A stretch of 64,000 bases of DNA from contig LNAC01000137.1 of the NCBI GenBank assembly GCA_002007465.1, forward strand, positions 2,460,556-2,524,555. The letters are read 5' to 3'. Below the pieces are notes generated by a model. The model was not told the DNA's origin. It did not search any database and worked only from the letters and a program-made list of their open reading frames with translations. Both the position numbers and the translations under genes were made by a program. Shown piece after piece: positions 30,695 through 41,767 of this stretch. This stretch comes from Ailurus styani (taxonomy: Eukaryota > Chordata > Mammalia > Carnivora > Ailuridae). Position 1 is the stretch's first letter; every line of letters begins with the position of its first letter.

Positions 30695-31590
30695 AAAAAA
30701 TCTCTGCCCTCATGGAGCTTACATTTTAACCTAGGGATACAAACAATATTATAAAACAGATTTAAAATATGGACCATGTTGGAGATGATTGCTCTAGAAA
30801 AAAATAGAGTAAGGGAGATCTAGTACATTGGGATGATGAGGGCAGGCTGCAGTATTGCAGGATGGTCAAGGGTATTCATACCGAGAAGGTGGCATGTGAG
30901 CTAAGATTTGAAAGAAGTAAGAGTGAGCCAGGTGCATGTACATGGGCGAAGGGTATTCTAAACAGAGAAACAGCTAGGTTCTGAGGTGAAAGTACTAAGA
31001 CAAGAGAGTGACTGGTATTTATATGAAAATCAAGGATGTTAATGGTGGCTGGGTGAAGTGAGTGAAATGAGAGAATAGTAGGAGATACAGTCATAGAGAG
31101 AGGAGAGCACAGATGATAGAGAAACTTATTGGTCATTGTTAGGGCTTTAGCTTTTTATTCTGAGTATGATGGGGAGACACGGAGGATTTTGAATAGAGGT
31201 GAGACATGATCTGACAGAGTTTTAAAAGAACCCCCTGATTATTTTTCATGTGCTGAGAATGGAGGAGGAGCAAGGGTGAAAGCAGGCAGATCTGTTAGGT
31301 ATCCACAGTGGTCGTCTGGGTAGACAAGATGGTTTGGTGCTAGCAGTGGAGGAGGTAAAGTGGCCAAACACTGCACATATTTTGAAGGCAGAATTGGCAG
31401 AGTGTAATGATAGACAAGATATATGATTCAGGATTTGAAGTTGCCATCAACTGAGACAGGCAAGACTGTGGGTAGAAAAGTTTTGGGAAGGCATGTCAGA
31501 AGTTTTATTTCAGATATGTTAAGTTTGAAATGCCTATAAGACACTCAAGAAGAGGTGTTCAGTAAGTTGTTTGCTCTATGATCCTATAGT
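30695..31590 (+). repeat. L2-like ancient repeat, long copy
   Basis: TGCCCTCATGGAGCTTACAT, GAAGGTGGCATGTGAGCTAA, GTGAGACATGATCTGACAGA, GTTGCCATCAACTGAGACAG and GATATGTTAAGTTTGAAATG follow a well-known order of a diverged mammalian repeat about 0.9 kb long. Pieces of the same family recur at 49786, 59515 and 61140. I am unsure of its library name. Confidence 0.65.
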
Positions 31591-31823
31591 TTTATAAATA
31601 GGTCTTGACTTGGAATACCTTGTATGTCAAAGCCTTTAATTCAATGCCTGGAAAGTGATAAATGCTCAATAATGTTAACAATAATAATAATGATAATTTT
31701 CATCACTCACCCCTGAGGGCACTCTGATTCCCAACTTAGCCACCTTATACCTTTAATTCGCTAAAATGAAGTTGGGCTTTCCACTATTCCATCTTGATTT
31801 TTACGTAAAGCACAAACAAAATA
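31591..31823. other. L2/MIR tail trace and (AAT)n
   Basis: CAATGCCTGGAAAGTGATAA and ATGCTCAATAATGTTAAC look like an L2/MIR tail, followed by (AAT)n at 31678-31693. The rest is unassigned. Confidence 0.45.
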
Positions 31824-31835
31824 CTCCAACATTAG

Positions 31836-32040
31836 GGGAACCTGGGTGGCTCAGTCGTTAAGTGTCTCCCTTCAGCTCAGGTCATGATCCAAGGGTCCTG
31901 GGACTGAGCCCCTGCCACTGGCTCTCTACTCAGTGGGAAGCCTGCTTCTTGCCCTCCCACTTCCACTGCTTGTGTTCCCTCTCTTGCTGTGTCTCTCTCT
32001 GTCAAATAAATAAGTAAAATCTTAAAAAAACAAACAAACC
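31836..32040 (+). mobile_element. CAN-SINE with 12-bp TSD
   Basis: A full plus-strand copy ending in AACAAACAAACC. CTCCAACATTAG is at 31824-31835 and 32041-32052. Confidence 0.95.
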
Positions 32041-32099
32041 CTCCAACATTAGAATAAAATTTAAAAAGAAATAAAAGCCTCATAATCTCACTGTCGACC

Positions 32100-32520
32100 T
32101 ATACTGTTTTTTATTTTTTCATGTGTTTGTCTTTTGTCTCTTTTTGAAAACAATTTAAAATAGTTGAATCATAGTGTACATATACATACGTGCCTTGGTT
32201 ACTTCAAGTAAAATTATTCTATAAGTTATTTTTCAAGTTGCTACATCGTTTCCATATTTATAATTTTTAGTGGTTACAAAAGAATCCGATTTTACTCATG
32301 CCTTTTGCTATCGTTGCTCGTTAGACTATTTGATAACCTTGCAGTCTTGTAATTAGGGCTGCAACCTCACGCATTTACAATTTCTTTCCTCCTAGGATAT
32401 ATTGCCAAGAGCAGAATTACTGGGTCAAAGGGTATGAACGTTTTTTATAACTCTCAATACATAGTGCCAAGTTGTGAAAGGGTTGTACCCAATTTACAGT
32501 GGCAAAGGTTGGAGTTTTTT
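32100..32520 (-). mobile_element. L1M/HAL1 fragment
   Basis: Antisense text: CTCCTAGGATATATTGCCAA, GCAGAATTACTGGGTCAAAG, GTTGTACCCAATTTACAGTG. It is diverged. Confidence 0.6.
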
Positions 32521-32856
32521 CATAAGAAAAAAAGAAACTAAAATCCAATACATGAAACTAGAGTCATTTATAAAACATATTTCCCAGTTCCATTTTAACG
32601 GAAGTCTACCCATATATGTTTTTAGCCAGGCTGCAGAACCTCAGCTCATTTTTCTTGCCTCCTCGGTCTCTATGTTACACTTAAATTTTAGCCTGAGTTA
32701 GGACTTGCTTGCTTCTCAGTATGGTGAATGCTCTGATAAAATCTTTTTGTTACTTATACCGAGAATTGAATTTAAAAATAATTTTATAATTAAAGACTCA
32801 TATTTTCCTCTTTATAGCCTTACTCTCTTATTTAAATAAATGTTCTAGTTTAATGT
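32521..32856. other. Unique DNA
   Basis: Nothing was recognised. Confidence 0.5.
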
Positions 32857-32870
32857 CTGACTCCGGCTTT

Positions 32871-33092
32871 TTTTTTTTTTAAAGATTTTACTTATTTATT
32901 TGACAGAGAGAGCAAGATTACAAGTAGGCAGAGAGTCAGGCAGAGAGAGAGGAGGAAGCAGGCTCCTCACCAAGCAGGGAGCCCGATGCAGGGCTCAATG
33001 TGGGGTTCAATGTGGGGCTCAATCCCAGGACCCTGAAACCATGACCTGAGCCGAAGGCAGGGGCTTTAACCCACTGAGCCATCCAGGCGCCC
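32871..33092 (-). mobile_element. CAN-SINE with internal tandem duplications
   Basis: A minus-strand copy in which the GGCTCAATGTGG block is repeated (32990-33022), making it about 25 bases longer than usual. TSD CTGACTCCGGCTTT and CTGACTCTGGCTCT (32857, 33093). Confidence 0.95.
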
Positions 33093-33106
33093 CTGACTCT
33101 GGCTCT

Positions 33107-33540
33107 TTTAATGCAGCAGGGGATAATCAATGATTTAATCTGGCCCCACCTCCATTGCCCCGGTTTAGGTTAGCAATTCAAAGACATTTAAGAGGCAGAA
33201 TTAACTGGCCTTGGTGATTAGCTGAATAGCGAATGCCTTTCCTCTTAAAGGGTGAAGAGAAGCAAGGAATACTGAAGTGAAAAACCAGGCAAGCTGGTTC
33301 AGACTGGGTTTGTTATGCCTTCAAGGTAACAGTATAAGGGCAGGAGCAGTAAAAGCTGGTACAGAACTTTATTTGGGTCGCAATAACGTGGCTTAACCAA
33401 CCACACCAAGACTCGGTGGTTAAATCTCCAAACATTGTTCTTCCTCTTCTCTTCTCTTGTTTTCCCTTTTCTTCCTTCCCTAAATAATTTGGTCCTGAAG
33501 CTATTAGGTAGGGCTGAGCAAGGTAACATCTATGTCTGGC
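33107..33540. other. Unique DNA
   Basis: No gene or repeat was recognised. Overlapping antisense frames at 33299-33529 and 33313-33633 (76 and 106 codons) show no domain. A CT-rich tract lies at 33438-33480. Confidence 0.5.
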
Positions 33541-33819
33541 TGAGTAGCGGGGAGCTATGGCCACCAGAGCAGGCTCTGACCAAGGTAAGTGCTGGAGCTT
33601 GAATAGGGTAAAGAAGGTGTCTGCTTGGAGCATGGCCTCATTGAGGAGTCAAAGCCTGAGTAGGGTCAGAGAACATCTGCGTGGGGGAAGGGGAGGTGGC
33701 AGAGATGGGAGACTGGCTACATACAGAGAGGTTCATGAAATAATTATATTGAGGATAATGGGAGAATGGTTTGTTGCTATTGGAAAAAAGAGGCACAAAT
33801 ATAGAAAAGAAAAAACTAG

Positions 33820-34037
33820 GGCGCCTGGGTGGCTCAGTGGGTTGAAGCCTCTGCTTTCAGCTCAGGTCGTGATCTCAGGGTCCTGGGATCGAGGCCCGCA
33901 TCGGGCTGGGCTCTCTGCTCAGCAGAGAGCCTGCTTCCTCCTGCCTCTCTGCCTGCCTCTCTGCCTACTTGTGATCTGATCTCTCTTTCTGTGTGTCAAA
34001 TAAATAAATAAAATCTTTAAAAAAAAAAAGAAAAGAA
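33820..34037 (+). mobile_element. Young CAN-SINE
   Basis: A full plus-strand copy with GGGCTGGGCTCTCTGC and GATCTGATCT small duplications. AAAAGAAAAAACTAG is at 33805-33819 and 34038-34052. Confidence 0.96.
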
Positions 34038-34325
34038 AAAAGAAAAAACTAGAATTAATCCTGTGCCACTGGATTGGAGTGGGAAGTATCAAGTTGAACT
34101 CATGGTTTTCAATATATTATTTATATTATTATATACTGGAATGAATTCTATTCAGTTATATATACTTTATTGAGTAATACTATTATATACATATATATTC
34201 TAGAATTAGATGAGATAGTAGTATTGGTTGTACAACATAATGAATATACTAAAGGCCACTGAATTGTATACTTTGAAATGGTGAATTTCATGTTATAAAT
34301 ATTACATCTCAATAAAAAATGCATG

Positions 34326-34425
34326 TGTGTATATTATTAGGTAAATGAGAGAGAGAAATATAGATGTAAATGTGTGTGTATATATTATTAGGTAAATGAG
34401 AGAGATATAGATGTAAATATGTGCA
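34326..34425. repeat. Two-unit tandem repeat, about 50 bp
   Basis: TATTATTAGGTAAATGAGAG followed by ATATAGATGTAAATGTG occurs twice in tandem with small differences, in an AT/TG-rich setting. Confidence 0.85.
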
Positions 34426-34759
34426 CATATATGCATTTCCCAGCTCTGTCCACTGAAAGAACCAAAGCAGTGACACCCTAATAGCAATGAGCATGCCCAG
34501 TGACAAGATTCTGATTTTTAAATATTCTCTATTAAAAAGAATCAGGACTGCTTCAAAGAATGGCGGTTTCTAGGGCCGGCACAAGAAAAGGACAAGATGA
34601 TCTCCGGATATCTAACTGTGTCTGAAAGTAAGGAAGTAGTATAAGAATGCTGGAAATAGTCAAAAGATGCAGAACCAGCTTGATGGGGCCCCCATTGACC
34701 AAATCTGGAGGAATTTGAGCATCAGAATAAACAATGAAAGTAAGAGACTACAGTCTCTT

Positions 34760-34961
34760 TTTTTTTTTTTTAAAGATTTTATTTATTTATTTCACAGCGG
34801 GAGAGAGATCACAAGGAGGCAGAGAGACAGGCAGAGAGAGAGAGGGGGAAGCAGGCTCCCCGCCAAGCAGAGAGCCCGACGCAGGCCTCGATCCCAGGAC
34901 CCTGAGATCATGACCCGGGCCGAAAGCAGAGGCTTTAACCCACTGAGCCACCCAGGCGCCC
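34760..34961 (-). mobile_element. Young CAN-SINE with palindromic 16-bp TSD
   Basis: A full minus-strand copy. The TSD GAGACTACAGTCTCTT is perfect (34744-34759 and 34962-34977), and its first 14 bases are an inverted repeat, GAGACT-AC-AGTCTC. Confidence 0.97.
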
Positions 34962-35589
34962 GAGACTACAGTCTCTTAAACTATAAAACCATCCATCCAT
35001 ACTGACATAAATCATTGATTAAACTAAAAGTTGATGAAGAGTAAGTAGGGCATATACAGAGTATTCACAAAATATTTACTGATTATTTGGACAAATGGAA
35101 AAGTTTGTAGTGGAGAAGCTTGGCAGACACCATTTTAATCAAGTATTCAGTGAATAATATTGGTAATGAACAAAGTGAAGTCAAGTGCCGCTGAACAAGA
35201 GGAGATAGGAAAAAAACCCAGCATCATCTTTGTGATGTTCCTGCCAAAAGGGGAGGAGGGCATACGCCTGGAAGGAGGCCTTGCGGGGAGTATCAAAATC
35301 CAAGTGTGATAAAGAATGCAACTCCACAGAGGAAAGCCTGATGCCCCATCTGGGCAAGGAGAGCATCCACTTATGGCGATGGCCTGGCTTGGGGTATCAG
35401 AGTCCAAGAAAGGTAGAGAGAAGTGGCCTGAAATGGGACATTGGGGCCCAAGTCCATGCAGAGGGTGTGGGGACCAAGGGCCTGAAAGGGTGAGGAGGGC
35501 TTCTGTGTTTAGGAGGGGCCTAGACCAAGGTGTCAGAAACTAAGCAAAGTGCCTACATGGAGAGGAGGGCATCAGAGCTAAATAGAAGG

Positions 35590-36600
35590 AGCAACCATTA
35601 TGCCTAGGCATTTTATATACAAACTGCAGAAAACCAAAGACAAAGAGAAAATCTTGAAGAAGCCAGAGGGCAAAAAAATCACCTTACCAAAAAATTACAA
35701 TGGACTTAGCAGAAACCATGTAAGCAAGAATAGAATGGAGTGAAATATTTAAAAGTTGAAAGAAAAAAAAACCCTACCAACCTAATAAATATAGTGAATA
35801 ATATAGTGAAAATTTCTGGTGAAATTATCCTTGAAAAGTGATGGAGACATAAAGTTTTTCACAAACAAACAAACAAACAAAAAACTCAGGGAATTCATTG
35901 CAAGCAGAACCACCATACAAGAAATGTTAAAAGAAAAATTTCAGGCAAAAAGAAAATTATATTGGTCAAAAATTTAATTTCCGTAAATAAGGGAAGAGCA
36001 TTGGAGAAGGAATAAATGACAATAAGATAAATCTTTTCTTTTTCTTAGTCTTTTTTTTTTTTAAATTTTTTAAGAAAGGGAGAGGGGCAGAGGGACAGAG
36101 GGACAGAGGGAATGAGAGAAGCCTAAGCAGGCTCCATGCCCAGCCCAGAGCCTGACTGGGGCTGGATCTCATGACTCTGAGATTACGACCTCTGAGCTGA
36201 AATCAAGGGTCAGTCACACTCACTGACTGTGCCATCAGGCACCCCATTTTTCTTAGTCTTACCTGATTTTAAAAGATAACTGTTTGTTGAAAGCAATGAT
36301 AGTAACAATGTATTGAGTGATTAGAGCACATGGACAAGTGAAATGAATGACAGAAGTATCGCAAGGGACAAAGAGGGAAGAATGGGGAATATTCTGTTAT
36401 AAGGTATCTATACTATACGTGAAACCAAGTAGTGTGATTTGAAAATGTACTTATATTAGTTAAAAATGTATATTGCAAACTTTAAGGCAACCACTAATAT
36501 TACTTTTGAAAAGTAAATTGGTACACTATGACAGAGGATAAAATGGAATCATATAAAATGTTCCATTAGAACCATAGAAAGCAGAAAAAGAAAAGAACAA
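35590..36600 (+). mobile_element. L1M internal region
   Basis: GAGAAAATCTTGAAGAAGCC, GCAGAAACCATGTAAGCAAG, AAAGTTTTTCACAAACAAAC, CAAGAAATGTTAAAAGAAAA, AAAGATAACTGTTTGTTGAA and ATGTATATTGCAAACTTTAA fit the L1M region around the ORF1/ORF2 boundary. (AAAC)n lies at 35863-35882. A SINE interrupts it. Confidence 0.7.
36053..36246 (-). mobile_element. Old CAN-SINE with 14-bp TSD
   Basis: A diverged minus-strand copy with a GGGACAGA repeat (36080-36110). TTTTTCTTAGTCTT is at 36039-36052 and 36247-36260. Confidence 0.93.
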
Positions 36601-36867
36601 ATGCAACAAATAGAAAACAGTAAGATAAGAGGAGCAGGGCATCTGCCTGGGTGTCAGAGATTAAGCTGCGTGAAGAGGGCATCCATGAATGAGGGTGACC
36701 CAGAGGGGGTTTCAGGAGGTAAAGTAGGGTATGGATGGTATCCACACAGGGAAAGGTCTAGCAGCAGTGATGGAAGATTGGCTGTGTAAAGGGAAACTTT
36801 ATCAGATAAATAAATATATTAAGGATAATGTGAGCCAGGTTTCTCGGTGTCAGAAAGGAAATTACAT

Positions 36868-37105
36868 GGGCACCTGGGTAGCTTAGCTGGTTAAGCGTTG
36901 GAGTCTTGGTTTCAGCTCAGGTCATGATCTCAGTGTTCTGAGATGAAGCCCCTCATTGGGCTCAGTGCTGGGTGTGGAGCCTGCTTAAGATTCTCTCTCC
37001 TTCTCCCTCTGCCCCTCCCCCTGCCACATGTTTGTATGCTCTCTCTCTCTGCCTTAAAAAGATAAAAAGAAAGAAAGAAAAAAAAGAAAGAAAAAGAAAA
37101 GAAAA
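36868..37105 (+). mobile_element. Old CAN-SINE with A/G-rich tail
   Basis: GGGCACCTGGGTAGCTTAGC to GCCTTAAAAAGATAAAAAG, then a (GAAA)n-like tail. Confidence 0.9.
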
Positions 37106-37216
37106 TACAAATATGGAAAGGAAGAAAACTAAGATAAAATTTCTGGAATTGGCAGTATCAGTATGAATTCATGGATTTCAATAAATATACATAAGTATCT
37201 AAATACATATGGATGT

Positions 37217-37413
37217 AGGGGCGCCTGGGTGGCTCAGTCGATTAAGTGCCTGCCTTCGGCTCAGGTCATGATCCTAGGGTCCTGGGATCGAGGCTCACGT
37301 TGGGCTTCCTGCTTGGTGGGGAGCCTGCTTCTCCCTCTCCCTCTGTCTGCTGCCCTACCTCCTTCACTCTCTCTCTCTCTGTCAGATAAATAAATAAATA
37401 AATAAATAAATAG
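37217..37413 (+). mobile_element. CAN-SINE with (AAAT)n tail
   Basis: A full plus-strand copy ending in about seven AAAT units. It lies just before a TG/TA microsatellite. Confidence 0.95.
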
Positions 37414-37439
37414 GTAAGTAAGTAAATGTGTGTAGGTCT

Positions 37440-37454
37440 AAGTTTGTAGGTATG

Positions 37455-37485
<31 letters not shown>

Positions 37486-37527
37486 ATATGCATATATGTA
37501 TGTATGTGTGTGTATATATATATATCC
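37440..37527. repeat. TG/TA compound microsatellite
   Basis: GTATGTATATATATGTGTGT, about 12 TG, then GTATGTATGTGTGTGTATAT. Confidence 0.9.
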
Positions 37528-38184
37528 ATATATTCCCTTGCTCTGTCTTGCTGAGAGGAGCTAGAAGCAACACCCACAAGCAATGAGCATACCTAGTGCT
37601 CAGATACTGAGTTCCAAATGCCATTCTCCACTAAAAGAACCAGAATTCCCTGAAGAAATAGCTGACTGCATGGTTGGTGCCAAGGAAATAAAAGATGAGC
37701 CTGGACTATTTTATGTTAGAAAACAAGGATGTGTTCATAGAATGATGGAATCATGTCAGAAAGACACAGAAACCAGTATAAATGGACTCCAACAGGCCAA
37801 ATGGGAAAAATTAAGCACCTGTACAAAATAATAATAGCAACAAGTTAGAAGTCATTAAATAAAATGGGAACCATGAATTCATATTATAAACAAATGAATA
37901 CATTGAGAATTTGACAAGGAATGGGAAATTTACATAGTTTAAAAAAACTGTAAAGAGATTATCAAAAAGGGGGAAAAGAAATTTTCACAGTGGAAATCAG
38001 GGGACACCACTTTTTGTCCAGTGACCAAAGCAAATGTCATCAATAATGAGAAAACTGTGCCACAAGAATACAGGATTATTTCAGACACATTCCTGCCAAA
38101 GATGTATAATTGAACCTATTAGTGAGGAAACATCAGAAAAACAGTTCGAGGGAAATTTTACCAAATAAGGATCCTATAATTTTC

Positions 38185-38194
38185 TTTTTCTTTT

Positions 38195-38241
<47 letters not shown>

Positions 38242-38416
38242 TTTATTTATTTGACAAGGAGAGAGAGAGAGAGAGGGAACACAAGCAGGGGGAATGGGAG
38301 AGGGAAAAACAGGCCTCCCGTCAGGGAGCCCAAAGCGGGACTGGATCCCATGACCCTGGGATCCTGACCTGCACCGAAGGTAGATGCTTAATGACTGAGC
38401 CACCCAGGCACCCCAT
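38185..38416 (-). mobile_element. CAN-SINE with (CT)n-expanded tail
   Basis: A minus-strand copy preceded by TTTTTCTTTTTCTTT and about 19 CT units (38199-38236). TSD ATCCTATAATTTTC (38171-38184) and ATCCTGTAATTTTC (38417-38430). The T/CT tract therefore lies inside the insertion. Confidence 0.93.
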
Positions 38417-38679
38417 ATCCTGTAATTTTCAAAAGTGTCACAATTACAAAAATCCAATAAAGAATAAGGAGCCATTTCAGGCTAAAGGAGGCTAATGAGA
38501 CCCAACAGCTAAATGAAAATACAGGACTGTGAAATGGATCCTTTGGCAATAAAGACCATTATTAGGACAACTGATGAACTTGGTGACGCTAAGGATTAGA
38601 TGGTGATAATGAATCAATGTAATTTTCTCTTTTTTCTTCCCTCAAATAGAGGGGTCACAGCCCCTTTCTCTGTTTTTTT

Positions 38680-38877
38680 TTTAATTTTTAAAAAGATTTT
38701 ATTTATTTATTTGACAGAGAGAGAGAGAGTGCGTGAGCAGAGAAAGGGGTAGAGGGAGGGGGAGAAGTTGACTCCCCGCCGAGCAGGGAGCCTGACTTGG
38801 GGCTCCATCTCAGGACCCTGATGTCATGACCTGAGCCAAAGGCAGAGACTCAACCAACTGAGCCACCCAGGTGCCCC
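38680..38877 (-). mobile_element. CAN-SINE
   Basis: A minus-strand copy ending CCACCCAGGTGCCCC, between the composite repeat and its 3' continuation. Confidence 0.94.
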
Positions 38878-39300
38878 TAATTTCCTCATTTTGATAGTTG
38901 TATTATGATTATGTAGAATATCTTTGTGTGTAAGAAATATGCACCTAAGTATTAGGGGGCCAGTGATGGGGCATTACGTTAGCATCTTATTCTCTAATGG
39001 TTCAGGGGGAAATTCTTTGTACTGTACTTTCAAGTTTACTATAGTTTCCAATGGTCTAAAAGTAAAATAATCTACTTGAAGAAAAAAAAAACAAGTAAAA
39101 AAGTTTATATAATTGTATATCTGTAGGTAGAGAAAGAACTACAAAGTTACACATTAAGCTATTAACTGTGGTTAATTTGGGGAGGGAATTATGCATTGGA
39201 ATAGGAGTGAAGAGGGACCTTTAAGATGTTACTCTATGATCTTCTGTGTTTGTAACTTCCAATGGCAACAAAAAGTCCAGCCATACTTCTGAAGGAAAAG
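38878..39300 (+). mobile_element. L1M 3'-end fragment
   Basis: TTTCCTCATTTTGATAGTTG, GTATTATGATTATGTAGAAT, CTCTAATGGTTCAGGGGGAA, ACTGTACTTTCAAGTTTACT and TTAATTTGGGGAGGGAATTA follow L1M 3' UTR order. Confidence 0.62.
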
Positions 39301-39440
39301 GACCTCACTTGAAATGACTCAACTTTGAAGAGCTACTAGTCATAAACTATACTTCCAGCACTCTGAGGCACCCAGACTGATGGTTTTAGAAGATTTTTAA
39401 GAATAATTTTATATATTAACTTCCACTGTAGAACTAGATA

Positions 39441-39891
39441 CAGTTGGCCCTCAAACAACACGGGTTTGAACTGTGTGAGTCCACTTAATCGCAGGTTTTT
39501 CTCAATAAATACAGAATGGGGGCGCCTGGCTGGCTCAGTCCGAAGAGGATGCGACTCTTGATTTCAGGGTCCTGATTTCGAGCCCCACATCGGGTGTAGA
39601 GAGAACCTAAATAAATAAACACAGTATGGCACTAGAAATCTATTTTCTCCTTCTTATGATTTTCTTAATGGCATTTTCTTTTCTCTAGCTGACTTTATTG
39701 TACGAATACAGTACGTAATACACATAACAGAGAAAAATATGTGTTAATCTGTTGTTTATGTTAGCAGTGAGGATTCTGGTCAATAGTAGGCTATTAGTAA
39801 TTAAGTTTGGGAGGAGTCAAAAGTTATATGTAGATTTTTGACTATGTGGGGAGTCAGTGCCCGTAACTCCTACACTGTTCAAAGGTCAACT
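39441..39891 (+). mobile_element. Tigger-type (TcMar) non-autonomous DNA transposon
   Basis: Left end CAGTTGGCCCTCAAACAAC and right end GTTCAAAGGTCAACT form inverted repeats, with TA on both sides. Internal text ACACGGGTTTGAACTGTGTG, AGTAGGCTATTAGTAATTAA is shared with 58650-59512. A short SINE (39520-39620) is inserted. Confidence 0.75.
39520..39620 (+). mobile_element. Short CAN-SINE
   Basis: GGCGCCTGGCTGGCTCAGTC, TGATTTCGAGCCCCACATCG, GGGTGTAGAGAGAACC and AAATAAATAAAC. Flanks ACAGAATGG and ACAGTATGG. Confidence 0.9.
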
Positions 39892-40397
39892 TATATTGCA
39901 ATTTTGCTTCTGTCCATAGAGTCTGTTTTGAAAGAGTCAGCCAGCCTTATCGTAGCTTAGCTGCTGATTTGGTTTTTTGTTTACTTTTTCTAACCGTTCC
40001 TTCATAGATGTTTAAGAACTTGGTTCAACAGAAATTGCTTGTATTGTGTTCATATGACCAGAGGCATAAAGCAATCAGTACATATTTAACAAAGGAACAA
40101 AAGGAATGAGTACACTATTGGGAGGGGCTTATATACTAGGTATAAATAAAAGCCTGCACTCTTCATTACTCCTGATGAGTTTGCAAGAATTTAATAACTG
40201 TTGAGGGAAGGGTTTTACACTGAACTTTACATTAATGCCAGGCTAGAATTTAAGTTGCCCTCTGTTTTACCAAGTAGACACTATAAATGTAAAGAAAGAA
40301 AACAGGAAGAGGAAGAGGGAATTTTAAAACCATACTACAGTGTTTTCTATCGAACCACAGAGTTGTGCAATTACCATTTGTTTCTGTTTTTATTTTT
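39892..40397. other. Unique DNA with a strong TATA-like motif
   Basis: TATAAATAAAAG at 40141-40152 fits a TATA box, with a GGGAGGGGC box at about 40121. No ATG-started coding frame follows; the nearest frame (40201-40548) runs into a SINE. It may be chance. Confidence 0.35.
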
Positions 40398-40644
40398 GTT
40401 TTTTCAAGATTTATTTATTTGTGAGAAAGAGAGAGAGCACACGAGAGAGAGAGAAAGAGAGAGCACAAGAGAGAGAAAAAGAGAGAGAGAACATGCACAA
40501 ACAGGGTGGAGGGGCAGGAGGGAGAGGGAGAAGCAGACTCCCTGTTGAGCAGGAAGCCTGATGCTGGGCTCAATCCCAGGATCCTGGGATCAAGACCTGA
40601 GCTGAAGGGAGATGCTTAACCAACTGAGCTGCCCAGAAGCCCCC
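40398..40644 (-). mobile_element. CAN-SINE with expanded GA tract
   Basis: A minus-strand copy in which the GA-rich part is enlarged (40425-40495). The head is mutated to GAGCTGCCCAGAAGCCCC. A C-run (40640-40657) follows. Confidence 0.9.
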
Positions 40645-40659
40645 CCCCCCACCCCCCGA

Positions 40660-41457
40660 ACTTTTTGTTTTTTAAATAAGTCAAAGATAGTGTGTAGGCA
40701 AGCTTCTTGGATAACATATGTAAAGAAATTTGTTCTCAGAAGTGTTTTAAAGTCACATGCTACAGATATGTGAATTTTAAATGACTAGCCATCCTAGTTA
40801 GAATATAGTACTCTGATCCATCTCGGGACCTTATTTCTGGCCCCGTTTTTTCACTGACCTACAGTCACTACCACATAACATTTAACATTAATAAACACAG
40901 TAACTAAAACATACATTTAGGGAAACTCTACAATGTGGGAGACACCTGATAATGAAGGGAACATGGGGTTTGGGAACCACTAAGTTTCTGACTTTTTTTA
41001 AAACACAAAATTAGGTTTTAGCCTTCCTTTGCAATGCCCAGAGTACCTAGTGCAGCATTTGGCTCACAAAAGTACTTGTTGACTTTAGAAAAACTTACTC
41101 TGACATACGTCCTTAGAGACCTATTTCCCCGTCTTGATTCCCCGAGGCTGGGGTAAAAATAGAACATGACCAAAATGTGTTGCAGAAACAAACTTCTGGA
41201 AATATGCAATACTGGGTCATGCTTTTTTACCCTTTATACCAATAACCACAGTACAACTACATACACAGAATTGCAATTTCACTTCATTTAAGTTTTACTA
41301 ATATTCTGGAAACAAAGATCAGTGTAGGCACTTAGTTTTACAGTATTGAAATGTAAGAGTTATTTCTCTCTCAGTTAGTGCTTTCTCACACACAAAAATA
41401 CTCTAGACAGTCCACGATTTGACTTTAACTTCTACAAATATTAATAAATACGAGTTT
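40660..41457. other. Mostly unique DNA with an L2 tail trace
   Basis: GCAATGCCCAGAGTACCTAG and TGGCTCACAAAAGTACTTG (about 41030-41080) resemble the L2 3' end. Otherwise nothing was recognised. Confidence 0.45.
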
Positions 41458-41465
41458 TCAAAAGA

Positions 41466-41547
41466 GGCAGGGCTTGAATTCATGAACCTGAGATAGAGAC
41501 CCGAGATCAAGAGTCATGCTTAATCGGCTGTGCCACCCAGGTGCCCC
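41466..41547 (-). mobile_element. CAN-SINE head fragment
   Basis: GCAGGGCTTGAATTCATGAA to GTGCCACCCAGGTGCCCC. Flanking TCAAAAGA is at 41458-41465 and 41548-41555. Confidence 0.85.
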
Positions 41548-41767
41548 TCAAAAGATCTTAAAGAACAGTTTTCTATATTCTCTCCAATAAAATTCTATGT
41601 AACAGTCATGGACTGATTTAAAGAATATTTTGTTTATATTCATTATTCAAAGATCTGGTTCTTTAAAGGTTTGAGTTAAACGTCGTTTTCTTCAGAAGAG
41701 ACCAAAACACCGTCTATTATTATTGTTTTTCTTTCTAATCTACCAGTATTTCTATTTCTGTAGCACG

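Larger units (their letters stand above)
33541..35585. repeat. Composite repeat, copy 1
   Basis: A GC-rich block with repeated GTCAGAG/GGGCATC-type phrases (33545-33720) precedes a body shared with 36770-38100. Shared phrases include GGTTTTCAATATATTA, CCAGCTCTGTCCACTGAAAG and GCAATGAGCATGCCCAGTG. A second GC-rich block follows at 35225-35580. Two SINEs are inserted. The family is not identified; it could be an L1M 5' region or a local duplication. Confidence 0.5.
36630..38660. repeat. Composite repeat, copy 2
   Basis: GTGTCAGAGATTAAGCTGCG and AGAGGGCATCCATGAATGAG (GC-rich part), GAATTCATGGATTTCAATAA and CAATGAGCATACCTAGTG parallel copy 1. Three SINEs are inserted. It runs on into L1M-like 3' text after 38878, which favours an L1M-related origin. 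Confidence 0.5.

Noticed and set aside
35281..35543. Two overlapping frames of 70-75 codons in GC-rich DNA
   Set aside because: They fall in the GC-rich module of the composite repeat, which recurs at 33545 and 36630 with different frames.
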